From Hydrangea macrophylla (Eukaryota > Streptophyta > Magnoliopsida > Cornales > Hydrangeaceae), in NCBI GenBank assembly GCA_033977485.1, contig CM066982.1, positions 14,313,218 to 14,377,217 of the forward strand: 64,000 nt of DNA. Direction: 5' to 3'. Below the pieces are notes generated by a model, which was given only the letters and a program-made list of their open reading frames with translations, did no database searches and was not told where the DNA came from. Below, one piece after another: positions 10,530-22,849 of this stretch (within the stretch, counting starts at the first letter, position 1; the number at the start of each line of letters is the position of its first letter). A program made the translations under genes and the position numbers.

Positions 10530-12360
10530 TTTTTTTTTTTTCTTGTTTCTTCAGAAAACTGGTAAATATATTCCAAAAAAGGTGTAGAAAAGTACAAGCT
10601 AGGGGCATACCCCAAGAAAAGACAATAAACTCAAGCAAACATCATAGAAACTATGAAACAATGGCATGGGAATCTTCCTAGAGCCAAAAGCAAAGAAAGA
10701 AACTCATCCCAGACCTAGTTAAACTAACCAATAGTATGAAAGTATACATCAAAACAAGATCAAGATCTATGCCGCCCCTTAGGGCGACTTCCACTAAATT
10801 TCATCTTGACTTCCTTCTTCTTCTTCTTCTGTTTGGAAGACAAGGAGTTCACTGGAGTACGAAAGTGATCATCATAAGTAATTTCAAATTCCTCGTCAAA
10901 TTCATCATTTTCCACTCCCACATTATCATCTTCATCCTCTCCCGCTCTGGCATAAGAGTTTACTTCTACCCTTGTACCTTTCAGTCCCTCATCTTCAATA
11001 GCGGCCTCTTGGGCTTGAGAGCTTCCATCTCCTTCCCTAATTCCTGACCGTTGAGCATCCTCCAAATGGCCAACAACATCATAAACGTAGGGCACCAACT
11101 CATTGAATCAGTTACTAATCTTAATCTGCTGAACATTTGAAGACAAAGACCCTTGCCGAATAGAATGGAATGAGGGACTAGCAGTACGCTGTCCCTCAAA
11201 AGGAGCAACACCCTTTCCCTTACCCTTACCCACCACTTGAGTCCACTAACCCTCTTCTTTCTTTTCACAAGGATTGACAATATCTTTCGGCTCATTCAAA
11301 GCCTTCTTAATCAGAATCAACTATTGAGCTGCATTCTGTTTAACATGGTTACAAAAGTAGGCTGAGCCTGAGTCTTCCTTTCACATTCATGCCCAAAGCA
11401 CTTACATAAACTGCAGTGAGTAGGAGTCCACTAATATTTGACTTGAATGGTGATCAGATCATTACCTAAGCAAGAATCCGCCGCTTCCAGGTCAAAACTC
11501 GTAATCCAATCATCTTTCGCATCAACCTCAATGCACACCCTAGCATAAGTGAATCTCCAACGATAAGCTATCATCTTGTCAAAACAAAGAGGTCTCCCAA
11601 TCATGCTGGCAATGTAACTAATTCCATCAGAGGTCCAATATTCAAGCGGAACATTAAAGAAGTGTAACCACCCAGGAACTTTAGAGACTTTGTCTTTATC
11701 AATAGGGAAATGTGGCTTCCATTTCTGTAGAATGAGGGGTTTACCAGCAACATTCCAAGGACCACCCTCCAAAATCGCATCCAAGGCAAAAGTAGAGCTA
11801 AACTTGAAGAAAAATTTACCTTGGTCTATAGCAAGAATGTCAATGAGGCCTACATTCTCCCAGAGCTTGGTAGTTGCTTTGTGAACAAGAGAGTAAGGCA
11901 TCATGCGATCTAAAAAAAACCAACAAGCGTGTTGTTCCACTCTTGGTATCCTAGATCAATAATAGTAGGGTAAACTTTCAGCCTACGATTTTGCTACAAG
12001 AGCTGACGTCAACACGGGTCAAATTAAAATCATGTGATTTGGGCTTAAGTAAGTCAACCCATTTAGCCTTATTTACTAATTCAGTGCAAGGGGAAGAAGG
12101 GGCAGAAGGAATATGCGTTGGCCCAAAATTCTCCTTCTGGGTAGCACCAAGCAGTGCAAACCTAATAGATTGGGCATTAACATCATCCACTGGGCCCACA
12201 ACCGAATGGTGACCAGGGGCATATGTATCACTTACCAACTCATTTTCAAAAAGTTTGGACTACCCAAGTGTGGTTTGGTGAAGAGAGGTTATTGGTCTGT
12301 GAGGCCAAGAATTGAAGTAAATTGAGGGAAATAGAGAACAATAGAGGTTGTGCGCTATGG
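10530..12360 (-). mobile_element. ORF1-only LINE-like retroposon
   Basis: Minus order is a 5' untranslated-like stretch (about 12360-12260), ORF1 (12260-10763), a ~220-bp 3' untranslated region (TTGGGGTATGCCCCTAGC at about 10600) and a run of A at about 10530-10542. The ORF2 endonuclease/RT expected downstream of ORF1 is absent, so this is a deletion derivative or a non-autonomous LINE. Confidence 0.6.
10763..12260 (-). pseudogene. LINE ORF1, DUF4283-type (broken)
   Basis: The best preserved block, 11431-11940, carries the hallmarks of the plant LINE ORF1/DUF4283 family: FKFSSTFALDAILEGGPWNV, then PLILQKWKPHF, VPGWLHFFNVPLEYW and the Cys/Asp-rich ARVCIEVDAKDDW. The N-terminal part is at 11978-12238. 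The C-terminal part at 10760-11098 is acidic and ends in a Lys-rich tail (KQKKKKKEVKMKF), a likely nucleic-acid-binding region. The family binds element RNA and aids reverse transcription. The parts are separated by stops and frame changes. Confidence 0.65.
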
Positions 12361-12539
12361 TGGCTCTGTGAAGAGAGAAATTGAAAGGAAGAAAGGTTAA
12401 GTTTCACCACTTACCCAATAATGTTAGAAAAGTTCTTAGAAACCCAAGAATGAGGTGGTGGAACCTTAAAAGGCCAGAAACTAGTAATATTTCAAGATAG
12501 AAAGTCTACAGATTTACCTTGGAAATTTGAAGATGGAAA

Positions 12540-12840
12540 CAATACTATGTGGTATAGAATGACAGAATGAATGACAAGAATATCGAAGGAGTTCCTTGGA
12601 GAGTCGAAGGGAACAGGGTTGGTATCTAAAGATACTTGGTGGTGGAATGAAAGGTACAACTACAAGCTACAGTAAAAAGGAAAAATGATTACTTTATGAA
12701 GTGTCAAAAAGATAGAAATGAGGAAAACTTCAAGAGCTATAAATGTGCTAATAAGAAGGTGAAAAGGATAGTTAGAGTTGCTAAAATGAAAGAACCAAAC
12801 TAAGATACTTTCGACAAAGTATTAATCGACGGATTTTCCA
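12540..12840 (+). pseudogene. LINE ORF2 remnant
   Basis: Plus-strand frames read ISKEFLGESKGTGLVSKDTW, WWNE, then after frame changes DRNEENFKSYKCANKKVKR and RVAKMKE. This resembles the conserved stretch between endonuclease and RT in plant LINE ORF2, the region with the TWWWNEEVQ motif. It is opposite in strand to the neighbouring ORF1 retroposon and heavily mutated, so it is a separate relic. Confidence 0.55.
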
Positions 12841-12865
12841 AGTTATCATAAAAATAATCCATAAA

Positions 12866-13409
12866 TTAAGGAGACAATACTAAGTACTCCAACAAGTCCC
12901 CTCAAGTTGGAGAATAGATGTCAATCACTGCCAGTTACCATAATTAGAATCGAGTGCATGTTTGATAAGAGAGATTGCTAAGGGTCTGAGAGTACGTCGT
13001 GGAACCGAGATGGCTGTGCAAAGAGCCTGGCTAATGTACGTAGAAGCCTAAGCAAAGTACCCATCGAGAGTACTGTAAGTGGCCAAGAGTTGGGCAAGAG
13101 AACCTGGCAAATGCAAAAGCCTAGGCGAGAGAACCTAACAAAAGAGTTGTGCCATGACGACCGAGAGTGTACGGATGGCCAGACATAAATGATGAACAAA
13201 ACAAGCACTTAGCATAGAGAGACCAAACATGTCTTTAAGGGGAGAGATTCATAAATTTGGTAGATTTACAATTTTGGAAAAATTAGGGCTACAGTTTAAT
13301 TTCAGAAAACAAGAGGGCTGGAAATAACACTAAAAACATGTGAGGCGAACATATAAAATAAAAAATAAACAAGATCCCATCATCCAAGCATAGGGACAAA
13401 GTGGGAATG
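12866..13409 (-). mobile_element. Decayed copia: 3' LTR edge and internal remnant
   Basis: Minus strand shows a polypurine-like CAACTTGAGGGGACT just before TGTTGGAGTACTTAGTATTG, a typical LTR start, at 12897. The same LTR start (TGTTGGAGCACTTAGTATTG) recurs near 55565-55584, on the other side of element P. The internal side (12912-13409) has no readable frame. I infer that copia P inserted into this older element. Confidence 0.4.
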
Positions 13410-13414
13410 TTGTC

Positions 13415-13514
13415 TATAAAGACTAGTTGATTTGTATCTTAAAGTCTAATAACATTATTTGTTTAGATGGCTAAGAGAGAGTGCTGAGAGTTAATTCTGT
13501 TGTAACTACTTTGT

Positions 13515-13570
<56 letters not shown>

Positions 13571-13668
13571 TTTCTCTCTCTAACCTCTCATCTTTCAATA
13601 TATATACTGTAATTATCTTTCTTTTTCATTAATGAGAATCATTTCTATTCTACTCAATACATTCTTCA
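13415..13668 (+). repeat. P 5' LTR
   Basis: Starts TATAAAGACTAG, aligning with TGTAAGAACTAG in the 3' LTR, so the canonical TG has mutated to TA. Ends CATTCTTCA. A pure (CT)n microsatellite at about 13518-13568 makes it longer than its partner. Confidence 0.85.
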
Positions 13669-13680
13669 TGGTATCAAAGC
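13669..13680 (+). other. P primer-binding site
   Basis: TGGTATCAAAGC directly follows the LTR. It is complementary to the 3' end of initiator Met-tRNA, the usual primer of plant copia elements. Confidence 0.85.
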
Positions 13681-13761
13681 CAGCGACTTTGGCCTTCATA
13701 AATCTCTGAATTTGTTTTTCTTCACTGTCGTCTTCAGCTATGGTGATACTTTGTATTCTTC

Positions 13762-13801
13762 ATGTCTAATCTCAATTCTTTAGTTACAATCAAATTGGAT
13801 T
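13762..13801 (+). pseudogene. P gag, N-terminal stub
   Basis: The start codon at 13762 opens MSNLNSLVTIKLD, the usual N-terminus of copia gag. The frame is then cut by insertion of M1 at 13802 and resumes at 20106. Confidence 0.75.
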
Positions 13802-14690
13802 TGTTGGAAATAGAAGGATGAAACTATGATTCTTGGTTGAGGCTTGCAATGAATTGTACTATCCTTAAGAACAATTCTGCCCCTCTGAGTCAATGACTTG
13901 ATGCACAAGGTCACAGCGCTATGTTATCCAGGATTTAGCAACCAACTCTTCCAAACATGCACTTGAATTAGAAGAGTAATTTGAGTACTCAGAAATTGCT
14001 CCAGAAATATTAGTGAAGAAGGAAAAAGAGAATACAAGAACTGATAAGAGGAAGTGTTATATTGAACTGGAATAGTGGGATCATATAGATAGTAAAATAG
14101 ATTAAGATACTAATAGTCAGAAAATAGTGACTCTCCAACAGTCATATTTTGAATACAGAAAATAATTAATGACTCCAATATTCATATTTAAGTTAAAACA
14201 GTTTTTAAGCATGTGTAGAATAATGACTCCAATAGTTAAAACAATTTTAGCATGTGCAGGATGTCCCAACAATCCAAAAAATTAATACTAGTAACAAAAA
14301 CATGACAGTACCACCCCCTATGCGCGAGAGTACAATTCGAATCCCATTCATATCCGCAGGACTCACCCGCGCAAGTCACGATTTTCAAGCCAAATCGGAT
14401 GGTCGAATCCAAGATTTGCACCCCCCTGCGTGTGCATGAGAGAGCATTTCCCCAGCACAAGCTTACTAGCTTATGGAAGGAAAGTATATAAAAGGAGTGG
14501 AAAGGTCTTGTAAAAAACAATGTGGGATAGTAGTCAATTCAATCTTTTAGCTTGGGTGTTGGGTTTTGAAATAAGAAGGCCCATGGCCCAAAACATGCCT
14601 TGTTTGGTTATATATATAAAACAACAAATGCTATAACCCAAAAAAATAGATAACCCACAAATATTTATAACCCAACAAACTAATCCAATA
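13802..14690 (-). repeat. M1 3' LTR
   Basis: Starts TGTTGGAAATAG on the plus strand and ends AATCCAATA, where the partner has AATCCAACA. Next to it the minus strand has the polypurine-like AGGGGGGGATTA (14691-14703). Confidence 0.85.
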
Positions 14691-14704
14691 ATCCCCCCCT
14701 ATTT

Positions 14705-15338
14705 CAAAAATTCAAACAAATAAAAAAGAATGGAGCATGAGAACTCAATGCATCAGAACTGGTGCCTTTAGGGCTATGAACCAGTCCCTAGGAATAGAAG
14801 AAGTGATATTACAGGAATTTTGGTGAAATAACATTTCTAAGAACCATAATCCCTTATTTTAAATCAATCGTCTTATACCCACAACGATTCCTCAGAATCT
14901 GAGCAACTCTAATCGGTGTGGCACCTCTAGGCCCTGCGCCATAAGTGCTCAAAAAAACTTGCCTAAGTTTTCATAGAAAGCGGCCCACTTTCACACTTAT
15001 ATAGGTGAATCCATCAAGTATGTATTCAATTAAACACACAATCTAAATAATATGGACTATGGAATTCATTAAGAGTTTAACTCAACCATTACACATTGCA
15101 ATTGCACTATACACCATAGGAATGGACAAAAGATAATCAAATTACAGTACATCTCAAATCAATCAATTACTTGTTGTTACCCATATGAACCTATTTATTG
15201 GGTTCTCCAATTACATAGGTTGGGTTACCATCATTGTTGATTTTTGTTGTAGGCATAAGCCCCATTCCCCTCGATGTTTCATACACTAGTTTTCTTCCTA
15301 GTGGTTTTGTTAAGGGTCAGCCAAATCAACTTATGATC
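14705..15338 (-). other. M1 3' internal region, mostly noncoding
   Basis: The stretch at 15230-15310 still holds a frameshifted remnant of the pol C-terminus (DLADP, then a GMGL-type tail on the minus strand). The rest up to the 3' LTR shows no frame. Confidence 0.5.
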
Positions 15339-16895
15339 TTACAAACTAAGAGATATTACTCCATCATCAAGCATCTGCCTCATAATATTGTGTCTTAGGC
15401 GTATATGCCTACTCTTGCCATTATAGGACTTATTCATAGCTCGACCAATAGCGGCATGGATATCACAGTGTAAAGATACCAATGGAACTGACTTATTCCA
15501 TATAGGAACATCTGCTAAGAGGTTTCTAAGCCACTCAGCCTCAGTACCAGCTTTCTGAAGAGCTACAAACTCTGATTCCATCGTTGACTTAGCTGTGCAA
15601 GTTTGTTTGGACGACTTCCAAGAAATTGCACCTCCACTAAGTGTAAAGATAAACCCATTAGTTGATTTCATCTCATCTGAATCTGAAATCCAGTTAGCAT
15701 CGCTATATCCTTCTAAAACTGCAAACAAACCAGAATACATTAATCCATAATAATTTGTTCCTTTCAAATATTTAAGTATTCTGTTTAAAGCTGTCCAATG
15801 CTTTCTGTTTGGACTTTGGGTATAGTGACTTAACCTACTAACAACATATGCAATGTTAGGACGAGTACAGTTCATCAAGTACATTAAACTACCAATTACT
15901 TGTGCATACTCGTTCTGAGAAACACTAGCTTCTTTGTTCTTCTTTAATCTAGAATTAGCATCATATGGAGTAGAAAGAGATTTACAATCAAAATGATCAA
16001 ATTTCTTTAAAATTTTCTCCATATAATGCTCTTGTGAGAGCAAAATCCCTCTATTAGATTTTCTGATTTTAATACCAAGTATAAAATCTGCCTCACCCAT
16101 ATCTTTCATATCAAAGCTAGAAGAAAGAAACTTTTTAATTAGTTTCAATCACAACATCTAAACAAGTACCCATAATAAGCATGTCATCAACATATAGGTA
16201 GATAATAACACCAACATTGCCATTAAATTTACTATAAACACATTTATCTGCCTCATTGATCAAATAACCATTAGACAACAAAACTTGATCAAATTTTTCA
16301 TGCCATTGTTTTGGTGCTTGTTTAAGACGATACAAATATTTCACAAGTTTACAAACTTTATGTTCATTACCAGAAAAAATATATCCTTCCGGTTGATCCA
16401 TATAAATTTCCTTATTAAAATCACCATTTAGAAAAGCTGTCTTAACATCCATTCGATGAATAACTAAGTTATGAATAACAGCCAAAGCAATTAAAATTCG
16501 AATAGAAGAAATTCGAGTCACGGGAGCAAAAGTATCAAAATAATCAATATCTTTCTTTTGTGAATATCTTTTAGCTACCAATCTAGCTTTATACTTATCA
16601 ATAGCCCATCTGGTTTAAGCTTCTTTTTAAAAATCCATTTACACCCAATAGCTTTAGAACCAGGAGGTAGGTCCACTAACTCCCAAGTATGATTAGATAA
16701 AATAGACTCTAATTCATTGTTAATAACTTCCTTCCAAATTGTTGAATCATGAGAAGTAATAGCTTGTGTGTAAGTAAGAGGGTCATCTTCAACAAGAAAA
16801 GTATAAAAATCATCTCCTAGATTTATTTCTTTTCCATCCCTTTTACTCATTCTCAATTCAACTTCAACATTCTCATTATCAACAGACTTATCCAA
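15339..16895 (-). pseudogene. M1 reverse transcriptase and RNase H (frameshifted)
   Basis: RT starts at 16895 (ITSHDSTIWKEVINNELESI, then WELVDLPPGSKAIGCKWIFK). It continues at 16135-16581 with RMDVKTAFLNGDFNKEIYM, LKQAPKQWHEKFD and the catalytic LYVDDMLIMG, intact YVDD. RNase H lies at 15339-16148 ([56 protein letters not shown]). Two frame changes separate three otherwise open blocks, so loss of function is fairly mild. These enzymes copy element RNA into cDNA. Confidence 0.85.
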
Positions 16896-16899
16896 AGAA

Positions 16900-18316
16900 G
16901 CAATTTCAGGTACATGAGCAATTTTATCTACACGATTTTTTTAAAGGAAAATATGCTTAAAAAAGTCTGCATACTCAGATTCAACAATTGTATTAGGATC
17001 CATAACATCACTTTTAACAACTAAAAATCTATAAGCAGTAATATTATAAGCATAACCAAAAAAACATACAATCAAAAGTTTTATGACCAAGTTTTCTCTT
17101 TTTAGGTTCAGGTAATAAGACCTTAGCTAGCCAACCCCAAACTTTTAACAACTTTAAATCTGGTGCAACCTTTCCATAATTCATAAGGTGTTGTACTAGT
17201 TTTCTTAAAAGGTACTCTATTTTGAATAAAGCATGCAGACAAAATAGCTTCTCCCCATAAATTAGGAGGAGCTCCAGAACTAATCAACAAAGCATTCATC
17301 ATCTCTTTTAAAGTTCAATTTTCCTTTTGGCTATCCCATTAGAGGCAGGAGAGTAAGGAGGTGTGGTTTCATGAATAATACCATGTTTCTCACAAAAATC
17401 ACTAAGAAGTCCATCTTCATATTCTCCTCCTCTATCAGACCTAAGCCTTTTTATCTATTTATTCAACTGATTTTCAACTTCTGATTTATATTTAATAAAC
17501 ATATCACATGCTTCATCTTTAGATCTAAGCAAATATAAGTATATCTAGAGTAGTCATCCACAAAAATAATATAATATTTTTTACCACATCTAGTCATTGT
17601 ATTTTTTAAGTCACCTAAATCAGAATGATTAATCTTAATAGTTCAGATTCTCTTTCCATAGATTTGCAACACTTCTTTGTTGACACAGATTTGCAAGACT
17701 TCTTTGTTGATTTGGATTCAACACATACTTCACATTTCACATTACTAGAATTTATCATGTTATGAATGAATCCTAATTCTTTCATTTTTTTTTTAATATA
17801 AGACGTATTCACATGGCCTAGTCTAGCATGCCACAAATCAATAGAGTCCACCATATAAGCAAAAGAAGATACAATCTTATTAACAACATTAAGGACATTC
17901 AAAATAAACAGTCCTTGGTTACAGTACCCCTTACCAATAAACATGTCATTCTTCGTCATAATTATTTTATTGGACTCAAAAGTAAGCTTAACTCCAAACT
18001 TACCAAGCAAAGCAAGTGACACCAAATTAGCACGAATATTAGGAACATGCAACACATCACTAAGAGAGAGAGAGAGAGTTTTTCCTGAAGTAAGTTTAAG
18101 AACTTTCCCTTTACCAACCACCGGTGCAGCAGAAGAATCACCCATAAAAACTTGCTCTTCGTCATTTTTAAGAGGGGTATATGAGTTGAAGGCATTTCTG
18201 TCTCCACAAATATGCCTTGTTGCTCCAGAATCAATGATCCAATCTTTGGAAGTTGCCGCCATTAGGACTTGTGAAACAACGACAATAATGACATCTCCAT
18301 CGTTCGCTTCTACCAA
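16900..18316 (-). pseudogene. M1 protease and integrase (broken)
   Basis: The block 17615-18316 starts with the protease: DWIIDSGATRHICGDRNAF holds the D-S-G active site. The integrase zinc-binding region follows (LWHARLGHVN, then KCEVCVESK), an H-H-C-C motif. The integrase core continues to about 16900 in broken frames (for example the DLGDLKNTMTR-like stretch around 17600). A zinc-knuckle remnant of gag (CFVCGKLGHYAS) lies just upstream at about 18350-18400. Confidence 0.75.
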
Positions 18317-18369
18317 ATTTGCCTTAGGAGGAGGAAGAGGCCCATTTCTGAACTTGTATTGGGAGGCAT

Positions 18370-19183
18370 AGTGACCTAGCTTTCCACAAACAAAACAATT
18401 TGCTTTCTTCTTGAAAGAAGGAGGAGTAGGAGCTTGGAAGCTCTGATTAGTCTTATTTTTATTAAATTCAGAAATATTATTTTTCCCTTTGAAATTTTGT
18501 TGAGAACGAAATTAAGGTTTGCTTGAACCACCCTCTATCAAATTAGCCTTGGAAGTAAATTCCTTAGCAAGATTAGCCTTGTCCCTAAGCGTATTCTTCT
18601 TTCAATACGAATGTGGAGAATAACATTTTCAAGTGTCATGTGCTTCCTCTTGTGTTTAAGATTATTTTTGTAGTCTTTCCATGACTCTAACAACCTCTCA
18701 ATAAGAAATCCGACAATAAAGGTTTTCAGGCAAAATGATTTCTTCAATTTTGAGATCATTGAAAAGAACATGAAAATCATGTATTTGGGATGAAACATGT
18801 TTTTCTTCATTCATTTGGAAATTAGAAAATTTGCCTATGGCATGTTTTTGATTTCCAACATCTTCTACTATATATTTTTTATGTAACAAATCACAAATTT
18901 CTTCAGCATTTTTATAGTTACAATATATGTTAAAAAATTCATTAGAGAGGGTGCTAATAATTGTATGACAACATATTTTGTTACCTTTATCCCAAATAGG
19001 AAAATTCAGTTCATACCCTTTGGACCCAAGGATCGGTTGTTTTTTTGTCAAAATATGCGCCAAGTTGTGCACGTCTAAAGTAGAATGCACCTTTTGTTGC
19101 CAACACTTGAAACATGTACTATTGAAGCGATCAATCCTAGAAACATCAGGCAGTGACGTCACAGCAATCATAGCAGCATCCAT
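18370..19183 (-). pseudogene. M1 gag (frameshifted)
   Basis: The start codon at 19183 opens MDAAMIAVTSLPDVSRIDRF. Downstream lie the copia gag (UBN2-type) blocks NSTCFKCWQQKVHSTLDVHN, KGNKICCHTIISTLSNEFF and AEEICDLLHKKYI. A frame change near 18700 leads into a second block (18538-18810), then the zinc knuckle. Only 14 bp separate this start from the LTR. Confidence 0.75.
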
Positions 19184-19197
19184 TTTGTTCTTAAGAT

Positions 19198-20105
19198 TGA
19201 TGGAAATAGAAGGATGAAAGTATGATTCTTGGTTGAGGCGTGCAATGGATTGCACTGTCCTTTAGAACAATTCTGCCCCTCTGATTCAGTGACTCGATGA
19301 ACAAGGTCATAGCACTATGTTCTCTAAGATTTAGCAACCAACTCTTCCAAACATGTACTTGAATTGGAAGAGTAATTTGAGTACTCAGAAATTGCCCAAA
19401 TATCAGTGAAGAGGGAAAAAGAGAATAGAAGAACTGATAAGAGGAAGTGTTATATTGAACTAGAAGAGTGGGATCATATATATAGTAAAACAGATTATGA
19501 TACTAACAGTTAGAAAATAATGACTCTCCAACAGTCATATTTTGAATACTGAAAATAAATAATGACTCCAATAGTCATATTTGAGTTAAAGCAGTTTTTA
19601 AGCATGTGCAGAATAATGACTCCAACAGTTAAAACAATTTTAGCATGTGCAGGATGTCCCAATATTCCAAAAAAAATTAATACTAGCAACAAAAACATGA
19701 CAGTACCACCCCTATGCGCGAGATTACAATTTGAACCGCATTCGTGTTCGCAGGATGCACCCGTGCAAGTCACGATTTTTAAGCCAAATCAGACAGTCCA
19801 AATCCAAGACTTGCAACCCACGCCCCCCCCCCCCCCCCCCCCGCGTGCGTGAGAGGGCATTTCCCCAACACAAGCTTACTAGCTTATGGAAGGAAAGTAT
19901 ATAAAAGGAGTGGAAAGGTCTTGTAAAAAATCAATGTGGGATAGTAGTAACTTCAATCTTTTAGCTTGGGTTTTGGGATTTTGAAATAAGGAGGCCCATA
20001 GCCCAAAACATACCTTGTTTGGTTATATATATAAAACAACAAATGCTATAACCCAAACAAGTAAATAACCCACAAATGTTTATAACCCAACAAACGAATC
20101 CAACA
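19198..20105 (-). repeat. M1 5' LTR
   Basis: Plus strand runs from TGATGGAAATAG to AATCCAACA, 908 bp. It contains a 20-base run of C at 19823-19842; the 3' LTR has only a short C run at the matching place (about 14418). Confidence 0.85.
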
Positions 20106-21058
20106 TGATTAAGGTAATTACATGGTTTGGTCTCTTCAACTACACAGTTTCCTATGAGCCAATCAACTTCTTAGCTTTGTTGAAGGTTCAATTCCTCAAC
20201 CCCCTACTAAAATTATAGATACAACTGGTTAGGTAATCCCTAATCCGGCTTTAATTGAATGGATTAACATTGATCAGTAACTTGTTAGTTGTCTGAATGC
20301 AACAATTTCGTCTGCAATTTTACCACAAATCATTAGCTATGAACATGCATCAAAAATCTGGATACATTTAGCAAAAAGATATATCTCGAATTCACGATCT
20401 CATATTCATGAGATCAAACTCACGTTACTGAATGCAACAAAAGAGGGATCTATGGATTCTTATCTTGATAACATCAAGAATTGTGCGGATAGGTTAGCTG
20501 CAGCTGGGCCTCCTGTTAGTGATGAAGATCTAGTACTATATACTGTTAATGGTCTTTCTAGTGAATATGCTTCATTGAAATCAACTCTTAGAACTAGTTC
20601 TCAGTCCTTGTCTTTGAGTGACCTACATGTTGAGATATGAGGAAATCCATATAAACTGGGAACAGAAAACCCCTAATCAGGTTACTACTGCTTTCGCAGC
20701 TATGTCAGTAAATAACAATTCTGCTAAGCCACAGAATAATCAAAATTTCAATGAGTTCAATAGATTAGGAGGTTTTAACTTCAACAGAGGAGGAAGAAAT
20801 AGAGAGGGGTTTCGAGGAGGAGGAGGTAGAAATAATAGTTATGGTAGCTATGGTAGACAGAATTTTCATAGAGTCTTTTGTCAAATTTGTGGAAAAGGAA
20901 ATCATAGTGCTTCAGAATGTTATCATAGGTTTAACCATTCATTTCAGATGCATAATTCTCATAACCCACCTCAAGCACATCTTGATGTTCAGAAAGAAGA
21001 TATCTCATCATCTCCACTGTTACCCACACCTGTTTCTTCTTCCTTTTCTCAGTCTTAA
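20106..21058 (+). pseudogene. P gag, main part (broken)
   Basis: After the M1 insertion the gag frame resumes with NYMVWSLQLHSFL, then scattered stops. A longer open block at about 20452-20640 (GSMDSYLDNIKNCADRLAAA, then LVLYTVNGLSSEYASLKSTL) is the UBN2-type gag domain. A Gly/Arg/Asn-rich stretch (20770-20870) precedes the zinc knuckle CQICGKGNHSASECYHR at about 20882, an intact C-x2-C-x4-H-x4-C. The gene is cut into three frames. Confidence 0.8.
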
Positions 21059-21179
21059 TCTCATCCACTCTAAAATTCATCTTCTGTGCCTTTTCCTCAA
21101 GAGAATTGGTACTTGGATAGTCAATCTAACTCACACTTTTCTTTCTTAGAAAATTCTCCACATGTACCAAGCCAACTCA

Positions 21180-22430
21180 AGCCTTTCTTGCTTCTAATCA
21201 TTCCCAATCTACCTCTTCTCATTCAAATCAATGGTTTCTAGACACTGGTGCTACAAGTCATTTGACAAAGAATCTAAGTAATCTCCATTGTCTCAAGCCT
21301 TACACAAGTTTTTCCTCTGTATCAGTTAGAAATGGTGCAGAAATCAATATTCAAAATACTAGAGATGGTGTCTTACCTACATCAACTAAAACTTTTTTTC
21401 TTTCTCAAATTCTTCATGTTCCTGACATCAGCCACAACTTGTTATTTGTTTATCAACTTGCAAAAGATAACAATTGTAGGTTTATCTTTGATAGTGATGG
21501 ATTTGTTGTTCAAGATAAACTCACTAATCAAATCATTTTCCAAGGACCTTGTCATCAAGATTTATGTCTCTTTCACCTTTAGTGTCTTCCACCCTCAAAT
21601 CTTCATCTTCACCCACTGCACTTGTTTCAATTCAGTTTACTACTCATCAATGGCACCTAAGGTTGGGACATCCCTCTTCAAAAATCATGGGAATTCTCAC
21701 ATCACAGCATCAAGTTCCATTATCCATTTCAACTTTAACTCCTTGCTCTCAAGTCTAAAAGCCATAGACTCCCATTTACTCAATCTCATTCTACTTCCAC
21801 TGTTCCTTTACAACTCATTCACCTAGATGTTTGGGGTCCTTCTTCTACACTATCAGTCTCTGGTTATAGGTTTTATGTTCTGTTCATTGATGATTACTTA
21901 AAATTTACTTGGCTATATCCTCTTCATCACAAGTCTGATGTTTTCAAAACCTTTGTGCAATTCAAAAGCCTTGTTGAAAATTAGTTTACCTCTAAGATTA
22001 AGGTCTTAAGGTAAGATAATGGGGGAGAATATGTTAATTCAACCATGACTTGTTTTCTTCACCATCATGGCATTGTTCATCAGAAGACTTGTCCTTAAAC
22101 TCCAGAACAAAATGGAGTCAGTGAGAGAAAACACAGACAACTCATTGAGACTACTTTTACTCTTCTTTCTCAGTCTTCTATGCCATTAAAGTACTGGGTT
22201 GATGCCATTCTTACTACTACCTTTCTCATTAATAGATTTCCTTCTTTCACTCTGCATTTTAAAACACCTGATGAGCTGCCCTTTCATGTTTGTCCTAACT
22301 TTACTATGTTTAGAGTGTTTGGGTGTACCTATTTTCCTTGGCTAATACCTTATAGGGATTCCAAACTGTCTCCTAAGTCTAAACTTTTTGTTTTTCTTGG
22401 TTACTCCCTAGACTCAAAAGGGTATTGATG
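21180..22430 (+). pseudogene. P protease and integrase (broken)
   Basis: Protease: WFLDTGATSHLTKNLSNLH at about 21235, with an intact D-T-G, continuing to 21582 (ILHVPDISHNLLFVYQLAKD). Integrase: the zinc-binding WHLRLGHPSSKIM at about 21650, then degraded core blocks (HLDVWGPS-like at about 21820, a DNGGEYVN-like block at about 22017) and the C-terminal part 22180-22428 (MPLKYWVDAILTTTFLINRF). Many stops. Confidence 0.8.
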
Positions 22431-22849
22431 TCTTGACATCAACACTGGTTAAGTTTTCATCTCAAGGCATGTTCAGTTTATTGAAACTGAGTTTCCTTTC
22501 TCCATTTCTCCTATATCTACTCCATCGTGTTTAGCATCTCCTCAATTATCCAATTATCAGTTGCCTTAAAATAATATGGTTCTCAATTCAGCTTCCATCA
22601 CTCCTGATTCTACTTCTGAATCCATCCCTTCCCCTATTTTTTTCTACTATTCATTCTTTTAATCCTTCAATTATTCCCTCTTATTCCACAACCAACACTC
22701 ATACCATGGTTACTAGATCTAAAGCTAGCATCTCTAAACCTAAAGCTCCATTTAATCCATCAGCTAACATAGCTACTAAGTCTACTGAATCCTCCACTGA
22801 GCCCTCTACTTTTTTTTACTATTAACAAATTTATTGTTTGGAGATCAGC

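Larger units (their letters stand above)
13802..20105 (-). mobile_element. M1: Ty1/copia retrotransposon inserted in P gag
   Basis: LTRs at 13802-14690 (3') and 19198-20105 (5') bound minus-strand gag and pol. Termini are TGTTGG...CCAACA with minor changes. The flanks GGATT (13797-13801) and TGATT (20106-20110) look like a target duplication with one substitution. P gag resumes on the far side, which confirms the boundaries. Element length is 6.3 kb. Confidence 0.88.

Noticed and set aside
11978..12325. Plus-strand frames over the LINE ORF1 region
   Set aside because: Shadow of the minus-strand ORF1, which has recognisable family motifs.
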